From: Microvirga sp.
Lineage (GTDB): Bacteria; Pseudomonadota; Alphaproteobacteria; Rhizobiales; Beijerinckiaceae
Length of the DNA: 50,054 nucleotides
NCBI RefSeq assembly: GCF_014699075.1
Contig: NZ_JACXAB010000029.1
Span: 1-50,054, forward strand
Direction: 5' to 3'
Part shown: piece after piece, positions 23,139 through 31,969 of the stretch
Numbering within the stretch: the stretch's first letter is position 1
Layout: the number at the start of each line of letters is the position of its first letter
Position numbers and translations under genes: made by a program
Notes under the pieces: generated by a model
The model's database searches: none
What the model was told of the DNA's origin: nothing
Seen by the model: only the letters and a program-made list of their open reading frames with translations

Positions 23139-24407
23139 TCAGACGGTGAACCCGTCCCGGAACGGGTGGAACAAGACCTCGTCGCCCTCGCCCACCGGCG
23201 CATGGAGCGGCTCGATGCGCACGAGTCCGTCCGCCGCGGCGAGAGGCTTGAGGCGGGCCGAGCCGCCGCGACCGAGGATCTCAACCGCCGAGCCGCCGCT
23301 GACCTGAACGATGCGGGCGGGCGCGAATTCCGTCCGTCCCGGCCGCCGGTTGAAGGCATGCACCAGCGGAAGGCGCATCCCAGGGAGAGGACGGGTCCGG
23401 CGACCATCCAGGGCAGCCAACACGGCACCTCCAAGGAGCAGCCAAGACACCAGGGCAGCCACCGGGTTTCCCGGGAGGCCAAGGTAGGTTGTCCGCCCGA
23501 TGGCCCCGATCACGGCAGGCTTGCCGGGCTTGAGCGCGACCTTGAGGGTTTCGCCCCTTCCCCTTGCCCCGACGAGCGCAACCATCGAATGGTCCTCGTC
23601 GCCGACCGAGACGCCGCCCGTCGTGACGATCAGGTCACAGCGGCGGGCAAGCTCCGAGAGGGCTCCGGCAATCAGTTGCGGGTCGTCCCGCACTATTCCC
23701 CCGTCGACGACGTCGCCCCCCGACTGGCGCGCAAGCGCAAGGATCATCGGGCGGTTGGAATCGAAGAACGAGGTTTCGGTCAGCCGCTCCCCCTGGGAGC
23801 GAAGTTCGTTGCCCGTCGAGAGGACGCCGATCCGCACCTTGCGCCGTACGCACGTCCGCTCAAGGCCTTGCGCGGCGAGCAGTGCGACATGACGCGCATC
23901 GATGCGATCGCCCGGCTGGAGCAGCACCTCCCCGACTTGGACGTCCTCGCCCCGCCGACGGATGTTATCGCCGGATCTGGCCATCCGGGTCAGGACGATC
24001 CTGCCACTGACATTGGTGACGTTCTCCTGCATCACCACGGCATCGGCACCATGGGGGATCCTCGCGCCCGTGAGAATGCGCAAGGCACTTCCCTGCGGCA
24101 GAGGCAGACCCTCGTCGCCGGCCGCCATGCGCCCTGCGATGCCCAGGGCAGTGCCCGATGGCAACCCGTCGCCTGCCTTAAGGGCGTAGCCGTCCATGGC
24201 CGACTGGTCGAAGGGCGGCAGCGGCAGGACCGACATCATCGGCTCCGCCAAGGTCCGGCCGAGGGCGTCGCCGAGGGAAACCTCCTCATGCTCCCTGATG
24301 ACGGAGGCATATGCCGCTGCCCGGGAGCAGGCCTGCTCGATCGGGATCAGTCCATCGGGGGAGTCGCAGGACAGCACTTTCGCGGGTTCCGTCACCACCC
24401 CGCTCAA
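23139..24407 (-). CDS. moeA: MoeA/Glp-type molybdopterin molybdotransferase
   Basis: 422 aa. MoeA domains in order: LPLPPFDQSAMDGYAL, GSALRILTGARIPHGADAVV, GVLSTGNELRSQGE, DLIVTTGGVSVGDED, KPGKPAVIGAIG, YLGLPGNPVAALVS and a C-terminal barrel. It inserts molybdate into adenylylated molybdopterin, the last general step before the bis-MGD cofactor of NapA, which fits its place at the end of the nap operon. The first possible start is TTG 24407, overlapping the DUF4142 stop by four bases; GTG at 24398 or 24395 is as plausible. Confidence 0.88.
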   Translation of the reverse strand: MSGVVTEPAKVLSCDSPDGLIPIEQACSRAAAYASVIREHEEVSLGDALGRTLAEPMMSVLPLPPFDQSAMDGYALKAGDGLPSGTALGIAGRMAAGDEGLPLPQGSALRILTGARIPHGADAVVMQENVTNVSGRIVLTRMARSGDNIRRRGEDVQVGEVLLQPGDRIDARHVALLAAQGLERTCVRRKVRIGVLSTGNELRSQGERLTETSFFDSNRPMILALARQSGGDVVDGGIVRDDPQLIAGALSELARRCDLIVTTGGVSVGDEDHSMVALVGARGRGETLKVALKPGKPAVIGAIGRTTYLGLPGNPVAALVSWLLLGGAVLAALDGRRTRPLPGMRLPLVHAFNRRPGRTEFAPARIVQVSGGSAVEILGRGGSARLKPLAAADGLVRIEPLHAPVGEGDEVLFHPFRDGFTV

Positions 24408-24952
24408 GGCCTGACCGCCTCGTGCATTCTCTGCGCGCCTTCCTGCTGCCGCTGCAACTCGGGGAGGACCTGCTCGGCGAACGCCTTGATCTCAGCCGAC
24501 GGACTGCGGGCTGCCGCCTGGTAGATCCCGATCTCCTGCCCGAGCGCCTGGAGCTGGATTTCCGCGTAGCGTCGGCTCAGCGCGAGGTAGTCGAGCGGCT
24601 CCAGGTTCTCGATGATGACCTGATGCTCGAACTCCTTCACCGACGGGAGCGGCAGACTGCGTTCCTTGGCAAAGCCCTCGATCCTTTGCAGGAGGCCCAA
24701 GCGGAATTCGGCCGCTCCGGTCGCATAGCTTTTGACCTCGGGTCTCGTCTCGCGGCCGGCGGCCAGCTTGGCGGCCTGGCCCTGTAGGGTCGCGGAGCTG
24801 TAGGCCAGCCGCAGGAACTCCTGCGGCTCGATGGGGCGGTTCTTGGCAGGAGCGCCGGATGTTCCCTGTGCTTGTGCCCAAGCGGCCGGAGCCGCGCCGG
24901 AAAGCGCGATCCCGATGGCCAGCGCGATGATGAGTGGCTTCCGGACAATCAT
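24404..24952 (-). CDS. DUF4142 periplasmic helical protein
   Basis: 182 aa. Signal peptide (IALAIGIALSGAAPAAWAQA), then an all-helical domain with PQEFLRLAYSSATLQGQAA, RPEVKSYATGAAEFR and an ALGQEIGIYQAAARSPSAEI repeat, typical of DUF4142. The family has a ferritin-like helical bundle with no known reaction. Being between napC and moeA with tight spacing (4 bases after napC, 4-base overlap with moeA), it belongs to the nap transcript. Confidence 0.75.
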   Translation of the reverse strand: MIVRKPLIIALAIGIALSGAAPAAWAQAQGTSGAPAKNRPIEPQEFLRLAYSSATLQGQAAKLAAGRETRPEVKSYATGAAEFRLGLLQRIEGFAKERSLPLPSVKEFEHQVIIENLEPLDYLALSRRYAEIQLQALGQEIGIYQAAARSPSAEIKAFAEQVLPELQRQQEGAQRMHEAVRP

Positions 24953-24956
24953 GAGC

Positions 24957-25574
24957 TTACTGCCATCCCGGGACGCCCGACATGTCGGGCAGACGATGCG
25001 CGATGCCCTTATGGCAGTCGATGCAGGTCTTCTGTCCGGTGAACAGGAACTGCTCGTGCGCGGATGCGGCGCGCGGGTTCTGCTTCACGAGGTCCATGGA
25101 TTCCGAGCTGTGGCAGTTGCGGCATTCCAGCGAGTCGTTGGCCTTCATCCGCTCCCATTCACGCTCGGCCAGATGCTTGCGCATGGCCAGGAACTTGTCG
25201 CGCGTGTCGATGGACCCGAAGATGTGACCCCAAACCTCCTTCGATGCCTGCATCTTGCGGGCGATCTTGTTGGTCCACTCGTGCGGCACGTGGCAATCCG
25301 GGCACCCGGCCCTCACGCCGGACCGGTTCGTGAAGTGGATCGTGCCCTTGAGCTCCTCGAAGACGTTGGTGTTCATCTCGTGGCAGCCCACGCAGAACTT
25401 CTCCGTGTTCGTGTACTCGAGTGCGGTGTTGAACCCGCCCCAGAAGATGACACCTGCGACGAAGCCACCGAGCGTGAGAAAGCCAAGGCTGAGATAGGCT
25501 GGCGGGCTCAGGGCCGTCTTGACCCAGCGATTGCCTCTGAACCAGCCCCAGGCCCGCGTGATGCCTGCCGCCAT
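24957..25574 (-). CDS. napC: NapC/NirT-type tetraheme cytochrome c quinol dehydrogenase
   Basis: 205 aa. One N-terminal span (LSLGFLTLGGFVAGVIFWGG) and four heme motifs: FCVGCHEM, GCPDCHVPHEW, CRNCHSSESMD and CIDCHKGIAHR. It takes electrons from the quinol pool to NapAB in the periplasm. Starts at 25574, sharing one base with the napB stop. No heme-motif cysteine is missing. Confidence 0.94.
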   Translation of the reverse strand: MAAGITRAWGWFRGNRWVKTALSPPAYLSLGFLTLGGFVAGVIFWGGFNTALEYTNTEKFCVGCHEMNTNVFEELKGTIHFTNRSGVRAGCPDCHVPHEWTNKIARKMQASKEVWGHIFGSIDTRDKFLAMRKHLAEREWERMKANDSLECRNCHSSESMDLVKQNPRAASAHEQFLFTGQKTCIDCHKGIAHRLPDMSGVPGWQ

Positions 25575-26047
25575 CAGTGCCTCCCCCGCGCCGGCTGCCG
25601 TTCAGGCTCGGTGATGGCATCCATGTCCGTGAACACGTTGTCCACGAGCGGCTTCGCATTCGTCTGCGGCACGTGGCAGGCCACGCACACGTAGCGTCGC
25701 GGGGCCAGGCCGCCGAGGGTGTTGCCCGCCCGGTCCTGGTAGTGAGTCACGCTGATCATCGGCGCCTGGCTCTGCTCGGTGAACTTGCGGGCATGGCATG
25801 ACATGCACTTGTTCGCGTTCAGGTCGACGGCGTAGCCCTCGATCGAATGCGGGATTACGGGAGGCTGGTCGGGATAGTTGCGACCGACGCGCACGTCATC
25901 GGTGATCTGCCGCTGCATGGGCGGAGCCGGAACCTCCCTCGTGAAGGGTTCAGGGCCGCGCAGGCGCGGCGCATCCTGCGCGAGGATCGCCCCTGCCGCC
26001 AGACATGGCACGATACTGACCAGAAAGAGGAAGACGCCACGCTTCAT
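25574..26047 (-). CDS. napB: NapB, diheme electron-transfer subunit of Nap
   Basis: 157 aa. Signal peptide (GVFLFLVSIVPCLAAGAILA), PPMIQ-like PPMQRQITDD segment, PPVIPHSIEGY, and two heme motifs KCMSCHARKFTE and CVACHVPQTNAKPLV with distal His in APMISVTHYQDR. It passes electrons from NapC to NapA. Its ATG overlaps the napA stop (ATGA). Confidence 0.94.
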   Translation of the reverse strand: MKRGVFLFLVSIVPCLAAGAILAQDAPRLRGPEPFTREVPAPPMQRQITDDVRVGRNYPDQPPVIPHSIEGYAVDLNANKCMSCHARKFTEQSQAPMISVTHYQDRAGNTLGGLAPRRYVCVACHVPQTNAKPLVDNVFTDMDAITEPERQPARGRH

Positions 26048-28563
26048 TGCTGCCCCCCTGCATCGGCCGTTGCGGCCGAGACGACCTTGACGGCGCACTT
26101 CTTGAAGTCGGTCTGCTTGGAAATCGGGTCGGTCGCGTCGAGCGTGACCTTGTTGATGAGCTGGCTCGCGTCAAAGAACGGAACGAAGACCAAGCCGGGT
26201 GGCACCTTGTTGCGCCCGCGGGTTTCGACCCGGCTGCGGATCTCGCCGCGACGGGAGACGATGCGGACCTCCTGCCCCCGCCTGAGACCGCGCTTGGCGG
26301 CATCGTCCGGGTGCATGAACAGAACCGCGCCCGGGAAGGCCTTGTAGAGTTCGGGCACGCGCAGGGTCATGGAGCCCGAATGCCAGTGCTCCAGCACGCG
26401 GCCCGTCACGAGCCACATGTCGTACTCTGCATCTGGGGACTCGGCCGGTGGCTCGTAGGGAGCCCCCATGATGTTGGCCTTCTTGTCGGGGTTGCCGTAG
26501 AACTGCACCCCGCTGCCCTTCTCGACATAGGGATCAAGCCCTTCGCGGTAGCGCCAGAGCGTCTCCTGTCCGTTTACGACCGGCCAACGCAGCCCCCTCA
26601 CCTGATGGTAGGTGTCGAACGGGGCAAGGTCGTGCCCGTGCCCGCGGCCGAAGGCGGCGTACTCCTCAAACAGGCCTTTCTGAACGTAGAAGCCGAAGAC
26701 CTTCGATTCCCGGTTCTCGTAAGCCGGGTCGACCTCCGACAGCGGGAACTTGTTCACCTCGCCATTGGCGAAGAGCACGTCGAAAAGGCTCTTGCCCCTG
26801 TACTCCGGCTGGGCGTCGAGGATCTCCTTTGTCCAGACTTCGTCCGTCGTGAAGCGCTTGGAGAACTCCATGAGCTGCCACAGGTCGGAACGGGCATCGC
26901 CGGGGGCGTTGACGAGCTGATGCCAGAAGTGGGTGCGCCGCTCCGCATTGCCGTAGGCGCCCTCCTTCTCCACCCACATGGCGGTCGGCAGGATCATGTC
27001 CGCCGCCATGGCGGTCACCGTGGGATAGGGATCCGAGACGACGACGAAGTTCGCCGGATTGCGGTAGCCGGGATAGGTCTCGTTGTTAGTGTTCGGCGCC
27101 GTCTGGAGGTTGTTGTTGCACATGATCCAGTAGGCGTTGAGCTTGCCGTCCTTCAGCATCCGGTCCTGCTGCACGGCGTGGTAGCCGACCTTTCCCGGCA
27201 GGAGGCCGTGCGGCAGCTTCCAGATCTCCTCCGCGTGCTTGCGGTGCTCGGGGTTCGCCACCTGCATGTCGGCCGGCAGGCGATGACTGAAGGTGCCGAC
27301 CTCACGCGCGGTGCCGCAGGCCGAAGGCTGCCCCGTGAGCGAGAAGGGTGAGTTGCCGGGTTCCGAGATCTTCCCGGTGAGCAGGTGCAGGTTGTAGACC
27401 ATGTGGTTGGCCCAGACGCCGCGGACGTGCTGGTTGAACCCCATGGTCCAGAGCGACATCACCTTGACCTTCGGATCGGCATAGACCTTGGCGAGGGCCT
27501 CGAGCCTCTCCTTCGGGACACCGGACAGTTCCGACGCCTTCTCGACCGTGTACTGGCTCATGAGCTTCGCATAGTCCTCGAAGCTCGATGGGTTCGAAAC
27601 CTGGGCATCGTTGGCGTGCTGGGCCCGCTGCTCCAGCACGTTGTCAGGCCTCAGCCCGTAGCCGATGTCGGTGTTCGCCAGCCGGAAGTTGCAGTGCCTC
27701 TCCACGAACTCGCGGTTCACCGCCCCGTTCTGGATGATGTAGTTCGCAATGTAGTTCAGGATCGCGAGGTCCGAGTTCGGCTTGAAGATCAAGGCCGTGT
27801 CGGACAGGTCCGTCGTGCGGTGCTCGTATGTGGACAGCGTCGCGATCCGCACATGCGGATGGCTGAGGCGCCGATCCGTGATCCGGGTCCACAGGATCGG
27901 GTGCATCTCGGCCATGTTCGAACCCCAGAGCACGAAGGCGTCGGCATGCTCGAAGTCGTCATAGCAGCCCATCGGCTCGTCCATGCCGAAGGTGCGGATG
28001 AACGTGACGGCAGCGGACGCCATGCAGTGGCGGGCATTCGGGTCGAGGTTGTTGGTGCGGAAGCCGGCGCGCATCAGCTTGGAGGCTGCGTACCCCTCCC
28101 AGATGGTCCACTGGCCGGAGCCGAACATGCCCACGGCCTCGGGCCCTTTTTCCTTCAGCACCTTCTTCCATTGTCTGGCCATCTCGTCGAAGGCCTGGTC
28201 CCAGGAGACCGGCTGGAACTCGCCGTCCTTGGCGAACTGCCCGTTCTTCATGCGCATGAGCGGCTGGGTGAGGCGGTCGCCTCCGTACATGATCTTCGAC
28301 AGGAAATAGCCCTTCACACAGTTGAGGCCGCGGTTGACCTCCGCCTGCATGTCACCGTGCGTGGCGACGACCCGCCCGTCCTTCACTCCGACCATCACGC
28401 CGCATCCGGTGCCGCAGAAGCGGCAGGGAGCCTTGGACCATTGCAGCTTGATGTCCTCGCCGGTCGGGATGTTCTGCGCCTCAGCGGGAACGGAAACGCC
28501 GGCTGCGGCGGCCGCAACGGCGGCCGCCTGTGTCTTGAGGATGGTGCGGCGCGTGAGGTCCAT
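26044..28563 (-). CDS. napA: Periplasmic nitrate reductase, catalytic subunit
   Basis: 839 aa, usual length. Twin-arginine signal (LTRRTILKTQAAAVAAAAAG). The N-terminal 4Fe-4S site begins CRFCGTGCGVMVG and ends NCVKGYFLSK. The Mo-ligating Cys lies in ARHCMASAAVTF near residue 180, with FGMDEPMGCYDDFEHAD after it. Bis-MGD binding regions include LWGSNMAEMHPILWTR and, near the end, VTGRVLEHWHSGSMT. It reduces nitrate to nitrite. Export by Tat after cofactor insertion with help from NapD. Confidence 0.97.
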   Translation of the reverse strand: MDLTRRTILKTQAAAVAAAAAGVSVPAEAQNIPTGEDIKLQWSKAPCRFCGTGCGVMVGVKDGRVVATHGDMQAEVNRGLNCVKGYFLSKIMYGGDRLTQPLMRMKNGQFAKDGEFQPVSWDQAFDEMARQWKKVLKEKGPEAVGMFGSGQWTIWEGYAASKLMRAGFRTNNLDPNARHCMASAAVTFIRTFGMDEPMGCYDDFEHADAFVLWGSNMAEMHPILWTRITDRRLSHPHVRIATLSTYEHRTTDLSDTALIFKPNSDLAILNYIANYIIQNGAVNREFVERHCNFRLANTDIGYGLRPDNVLEQRAQHANDAQVSNPSSFEDYAKLMSQYTVEKASELSGVPKERLEALAKVYADPKVKVMSLWTMGFNQHVRGVWANHMVYNLHLLTGKISEPGNSPFSLTGQPSACGTAREVGTFSHRLPADMQVANPEHRKHAEEIWKLPHGLLPGKVGYHAVQQDRMLKDGKLNAYWIMCNNNLQTAPNTNNETYPGYRNPANFVVVSDPYPTVTAMAADMILPTAMWVEKEGAYGNAERRTHFWHQLVNAPGDARSDLWQLMEFSKRFTTDEVWTKEILDAQPEYRGKSLFDVLFANGEVNKFPLSEVDPAYENRESKVFGFYVQKGLFEEYAAFGRGHGHDLAPFDTYHQVRGLRWPVVNGQETLWRYREGLDPYVEKGSGVQFYGNPDKKANIMGAPYEPPAESPDAEYDMWLVTGRVLEHWHSGSMTLRVPELYKAFPGAVLFMHPDDAAKRGLRRGQEVRIVSRRGEIRSRVETRGRNKVPPGLVFVPFFDASQLINKVTLDATDPISKQTDFKKCAVKVVSAATADAGGQQ

Positions 28564-28567
28564 GGGT

Positions 28568-28825
28568 CTACTCCCGCTCTTGGACAGGTTCGAAATGGTG
28601 GAAGACGAGGGTGGCGGCGAGAACGCCGTCGAGAAGCTGGATGGCGTTGATCCGTTCGACGACCTGACTCTCGGTGTCCGTCTCGAGTGTGACGATCAAC
28701 TTGCCTGTGTCCGCACCGCCGTGAACCTCGGCTCCTTCGATCGAGCCGATGCTCTCGATGATTGACTGGACCCGGTCGGGACGGCTGTGGACGACAAGAC
28801 TGGAGATGTGGCACTCGGTGGTCAT
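28568..28825 (-). CDS. napD: NapD, NapA maturation chaperone
   Basis: 85 aa. CHISSLVVHSRPDRV and a ferredoxin-like alpha-beta fold with GKLIVTLETDTESQVVERI are typical of NapD, which binds the NapA Tat signal to hold it back until the cofactor is in. It overlaps napF by four bases and ends 4 bases before napA. Confidence 0.93.
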   Translation of the reverse strand: MTTECHISSLVVHSRPDRVQSIIESIGSIEGAEVHGGADTGKLIVTLETDTESQVVERINAIQLLDGVLAATLVFHHFEPVQERE

Positions 28826-29109
28826 GCTGCCTCCTCTGGCTGTGCCAGCCGAATGGCATCAGCCGGGCACGCTTGGGTGCAGTCGCCGCATCCGATACAG
28901 GAATCCGTCAGGATCAGGGGGCGGGCACCGCCAAGGGCAAGTTCGAAGCGCACCGCCCCCGTTGGACAGGCGTCCCGGCAGCTCATGCAGGCAATTCCCT
29001 TGAAGGCAAAACAGGTAGGACCGATCACGGCCACCGGAGGCTCGGGCTGTTCGGCGGCAAACCTACCAAGCAGGAAGTTGCGACGCCTGAGGTCCGGGGT
29101 TTCGGCCAT
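28822..29109 (-). CDS. napF: Short NapF-type ferredoxin
   Basis: 95 aa, shorter than the usual NapF (about 160 aa with three or four clusters). It has the family opening RRRNFLLGRF (RR-x-L-L). A cysteine-rich part follows: CFAFKGIACMSCRDACPTGA, and then CIGCGDCTQACPADA. The second group is a full C-x2-C-x2-C-x3-C set; the first is C-x2-C-x3-C plus an upstream Cys. NapF is a cytoplasmic partner in NapA maturation. Start at 29109 (MAETPDLRRR) has only a weak GGGAA upstream. Confidence 0.8.
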   Translation of the reverse strand: MAETPDLRRRNFLLGRFAAEQPEPPVAVIGPTCFAFKGIACMSCRDACPTGAVRFELALGGARPLILTDSCIGCGDCTQACPADAIRLAQPEEAA

Positions 29110-29122
29110 CGCCAGTTTCCCG

Positions 29123-29287
29123 TCAGACCGGACCGGGCGGTCCGGTGAACATATAGTACATCCAGACGAGGAAACCCCACCCTGAGACGACACCAACGGC
29201 GATGAAGGGCCAGATCAGGACCGCAAGGATGAGGAACGTGAGCGCCTCACGCTTTTTGCTGCCGGTTTCCAGTGAGTTTGATCGCAT
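29123..29287 (-). CDS. napE: NapE, small membrane subunit
   Basis: 54 aa. KKREALTFLILAVLIWPFI and GVVSGWGFLVWMYYMFTGPPG form the single long span and aromatic tail of NapE. Role unknown; it regularly opens nap operons of alphaproteobacteria. The ATG at 29287 has a poor ribosome-binding site; the frame continues to 29326 through the palindrome at 29311. Confidence 0.85.
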   Translation of the reverse strand: MRSNSLETGSKKREALTFLILAVLIWPFIAVGVVSGWGFLVWMYYMFTGPPGPV

Positions 29288-29310
29288 TCCGAAATGTTCA
29301 GAAGGGAGTT

Positions 29311-29322
29311 CACGAATTCGTG
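29311..29322 (-). promoter_or_regulatory. 12-bp palindrome before the nap operon
   Basis: CACGAATTCGTG is an exact palindrome 24 bases upstream of napE. On the minus strand a TTGACA-like hexamer overlaps its upstream edge. It may be an operator or a start-site element. No TTG-N8-CAA box is present, so nap may be controlled differently from the rest. Confidence 0.35.
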
Positions 29323-29713
29323 TCAACTCTCAAGCTCCATTGATGTTCCGGCTTAGATGAGGCCGGGTTCGGCCTCGACGCTGACTCGACGGCGAACCTC
29401 ACGGAGGCTCGTGGATGGGGCATGGGCAGCCTTGCCTGCTTTTTCCCGCGGGACGCGGCTTGCCCTTGAGCGAACCATGCCAGGGGCGTCGGGAGCGCTC
29501 CACTCAGGAATTGTACCTAGGCAGCCGACAGTGGAGGCATGCGGATGTCATGATCGCGTACGCGGCAACGCGACCACTGAACCGGTCCTGACCGGGAATG
29601 TCCCTCATCCCGCAAGATCAAGGCGCCGGTACCGACGACAAATGCCTGCGGTCACGTGTGGTGATCGCCGCGAACTGGCCAGAAACCATGTACCGGACAT
29701 ACAGGCGTCCTGT
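29323..29713. other. Intergenic between nap and the NnrS-like gene
   Basis: A 143-codon plus frame (29357..29788) shows no domain, is rich in Arg/Ser/Thr and crosses the box at 29714, so it is not called. Nothing else is supported. Confidence 0.35.
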
Positions 29714-29727
29714 TTGCGCGATGTCAA
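29714..29727 (+). promoter_or_regulatory. Nnr/Fnr-type box before the NnrS-like gene
   Basis: TTGCGCGATGTCAA. Predicted start near 29762, 42 bases before 29804. Confidence 0.55.
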
Positions 29728-29803
29728 AGACGACCTTCATCCGATGGGCCATGGTCGCACTATCGTCAGCCGTCACGCGTCAACGTAATCCGCGGAGTCC
29801 CTA

Positions 29804-30976
29804 ATGTGCGCCGTATCCTCGTCCAGCACGGCCTCGCTTGACGCCACGGCCCCGCCAGGATCCACAAGGGGCATCAAGGGGCTCCACCTTATCTTGATTG
29901 CCTTCGGAATCTTCGCCCTGATCGCCGGCCTCTGTGGGGCGCTGTGGCGGCTCGGATGGACGCTGCCCCACGGTTCGTCGCTCGCCGCCATTCACGGGCC
30001 GTTGATGATCTCAGGCGTGTTCGGAATGCTGATCAGCCTGGAGCGGGCCGTCGCCCATGGTAGCCGATGGGCTTACGCCGCCCCGGTCCTCGCCGGCATC
30101 GGTTCGCTTGCCCTGGTCATCGGCGCACCGATGGAATTCGGGGCGGGCGCATACGCTGCCGCAGCGGCGGCACTGGCAGGGGGATCGCTGTCGGCCACGA
30201 TCCGGCAGCCAGGCCTTCCCACCGGTGCCCTCCTGTTCGGCGCGCTGGCATGGCTCGCAGGTAACGTGCTCTGGCTCGCAGGCATGGGGGGAGCGGATGC
30301 GGCGGGTTGGTGGCTGACCTTCCTGATCGTCACGATCATCGGCGAACGCATGGAGCTCAGCCGGCCGATGCCGCAGCAGCGCGGCGTCGAGGCGTGGTTC
30401 CTGTTTGCCTTTGGCTTGCTCCTGGTCGGTGCGCGCAACGGGCTACCGACCGGGAATGGCGCGATCCTCTATGGTGCCGCCCTGCTCGTCACCGGCCTGT
30501 GGCTCCTGCGGCACGACACTGCCCGCCTGGACGTGCGCGGGACCGGGCAGGCTCGCTTCACGGCCTCCTGCATGCTGGCGGGCTACGTCTGGCTCGCCAT
30601 AGCCGGGCTTGTCCTGATCGCCTCTCCATCAGGTGGCGCCTTCGGCTACGACGTCACGCTGCACGCGGTCCTGGTCGGTTTCGTCCTCTCGACGGTGTTC
30701 GGTCATGCGCTTGTCATCCTGCCTGCCGTGGCCCGCGTTAACCTCCGCTACGCCCCTGTCCTCTACCTGCCGCTCGCGCTCCTGCACCTTTCGGTCGTCC
30801 TGCGGGCAGGCGGAGGCCTCATGGGGTGGGACTCCGGGCGCAAAGGGAGCAGTCTTCTCACGATTGCCGCGCTCGCATCCTTCGCCGCGAGCCTCGTCGT
30901 CGTCTCGTTGCGCGAAGGCCGTGGACCACGTCCGGAGAGCGCGTCCGTTGAACCCCTGACACTCCAGCCCAGGTAA
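29804..30976 (+). CDS. NnrS-like polytopic membrane protein
   Basis: 390 aa with about twelve membrane spans. Histidines at membrane edges (HGSSLAAIHGPLMISGVFG, LHAVLVGFVLSTVFGHALVI, LALLHLSVVLRA) recall the heme-copper-binding pattern of NnrS, but the family's N-terminal GFRPFFLLG motif is missing. I therefore class it as NnrS-like with moderate confidence. The box at 29714 suggests induction with NO or anoxia. The small gene at 30983 follows after 6 bases, linking it to the copper genes. Confidence 0.55.
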   Translation: MCAVSSSSTASLDATAPPGSTRGIKGLHLILIAFGIFALIAGLCGALWRLGWTLPHGSSLAAIHGPLMISGVFGMLISLERAVAHGSRWAYAAPVLAGIGSLALVIGAPMEFGAGAYAAAAAALAGGSLSATIRQPGLPTGALLFGALAWLAGNVLWLAGMGGADAAGWWLTFLIVTIIGERMELSRPMPQQRGVEAWFLFAFGLLLVGARNGLPTGNGAILYGAALLVTGLWLLRHDTARLDVRGTGQARFTASCMLAGYVWLAIAGLVLIASPSGGAFGYDVTLHAVLVGFVLSTVFGHALVILPAVARVNLRYAPVLYLPLALLHLSVVLRAGGGLMGWDSGRKGSSLLTIAALASFAASLVVVSLREGRGPRPESASVEPLTLQPR

Positions 30977-30982
30977 AGGGCA

Positions 30983-31372
30983 ATGTGGCGGTCCCGGAAG
31001 ATTGCGAGCGTGATCAGGGGGGCGGCGGCCTTGGCCTCGGCCATGTCCCTGGTCATCCACATCGCCCTGATGTCCATCGGGGCAGGCCGCCAGATGCCTG
31101 CCGCGCCGACCGCCGGGAAGATGAGCCTGCACCATTCGCATGATGCGGGTGGCCACGGCCCGAGCGAACCCGTCAAGGACACCCGACACGTCCCGGCCTG
31201 CTGCATCCTCAGCCAAATCACGGGATCGTCGCCGCCGCCATCGACCGGGCACTTGTCACCTCCTCTCGCGACGGCGATCGTCGTGACCTTTGTCGGAGCA
31301 CCCGGCCCAGCCGCCATTCGGATCCTACCCTCCTATCCCGTCGGTGCGAGGGCACCGCCCGCGTCGGCCTGA
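30983..31372 (+). CDS. Small His/Cys-rich exported protein, DUF2946-like
   Basis: 129 aa. An N-terminal hydrophobic stretch (LASAMSLVIHIALMSIGAG) is followed by a His-rich segment (MSLHHSHDAGGHGPS), paired cysteines (HVPACCILSQ), and a second hydrophobic stretch (LATAIVVTFVGAP). The layout resembles DUF2946 proteins found in copper operons. A role in copper or metal handling is inferred from this and from its neighbours YcnI and CopC-CopD. AAAGGG lies a few bases before the ATG. Confidence 0.55.
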   Translation: MWRSRKIASVIRGAAALASAMSLVIHIALMSIGAGRQMPAAPTAGKMSLHHSHDAGGHGPSEPVKDTRHVPACCILSQITGSSPPPSTGHLSPPLATAIVVTFVGAPGPAAIRILPSYPVGARAPPASA

Positions 31373-31413
31373 CCGACACGACGCGACCACCCTCTTACAG
31401 ACTGGACAAGACC

Positions 31414-31950
31414 ATGATCACGATCCGTTCCCGCGGGGCCGTTGCTGCCGCCGCGTTCCTCTCGCTTGCCTTTGCGGCACAGGCCCACACCACCCTTGAG
31501 ACGCAGCAGGCCCCCGTCTCCTCCACCTACAAGGCGGTTCTGCGCGTCGGCCACGGCTGCGAGGGGGCCCCGACCCTGAAGCTGCGCGTGCGCATTCCCG
31601 AGGGCGTCATCAACGTCAAGCCGATGCCCAAGCCCGGCTGGGAGATGGAGACCGTCATTGCTCCCTACGGGAAGGCGTACGACTACTACGGGACGGAGAT
31701 GTCGGAGGGCGTGCGGGAGATCGTCTGGACGGGCAAGCTGCTCGACGAGCACTACGACGAGTTCGTCTTCCGCGCCTACCTGACCGACAGCCTCAAGCCG
31801 GACGCCACGCTTTACTTCCCGACCGTGCAGGAATGCGGGGGCGGCAAGGCGGACCGCTGGATCGAGATTCCGGCACAGGGCAGGAGCGCCGACGACTACC
31901 AGTACCCCGCCCCCGGGCTGAAGCTCCTTCCTGCGAAGGCCACGCACTGA
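31414..31950 (+). CDS. YcnI/DUF1775-type copper-associated protein
   Basis: 178 aa. Signal peptide ending AAQAHTTLETQQAP, so mature N-terminal His would provide the copper brace seen in YcnI. VLRVGHGCEGAPTLKLRVRI, MPKPGWEMET, GVREIVWTG and LYFPTVQECGGG are family motifs. YcnI-type proteins bind Cu(II) in the periplasm and often sit beside copC/copD, as here. Unlike many members there is no C-terminal membrane anchor. Confidence 0.85.
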   Translation: MITIRSRGAVAAAAFLSLAFAAQAHTTLETQQAPVSSTYKAVLRVGHGCEGAPTLKLRVRIPEGVINVKPMPKPGWEMETVIAPYGKAYDYYGTEMSEGVREIVWTGKLLDEHYDEFVFRAYLTDSLKPDATLYFPTVQECGGGKADRWIEIPAQGRSADDYQYPAPGLKLLPAKATH

Positions 31951-31969
31951 CGAAGGAGTGGGGAGTCGC

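Noticed and set aside
29357..29788. 143-codon plus frame before the NnrS-like gene
   Set aside because: No domain or ribosome-binding site, and it runs through the promoter box at 29714.
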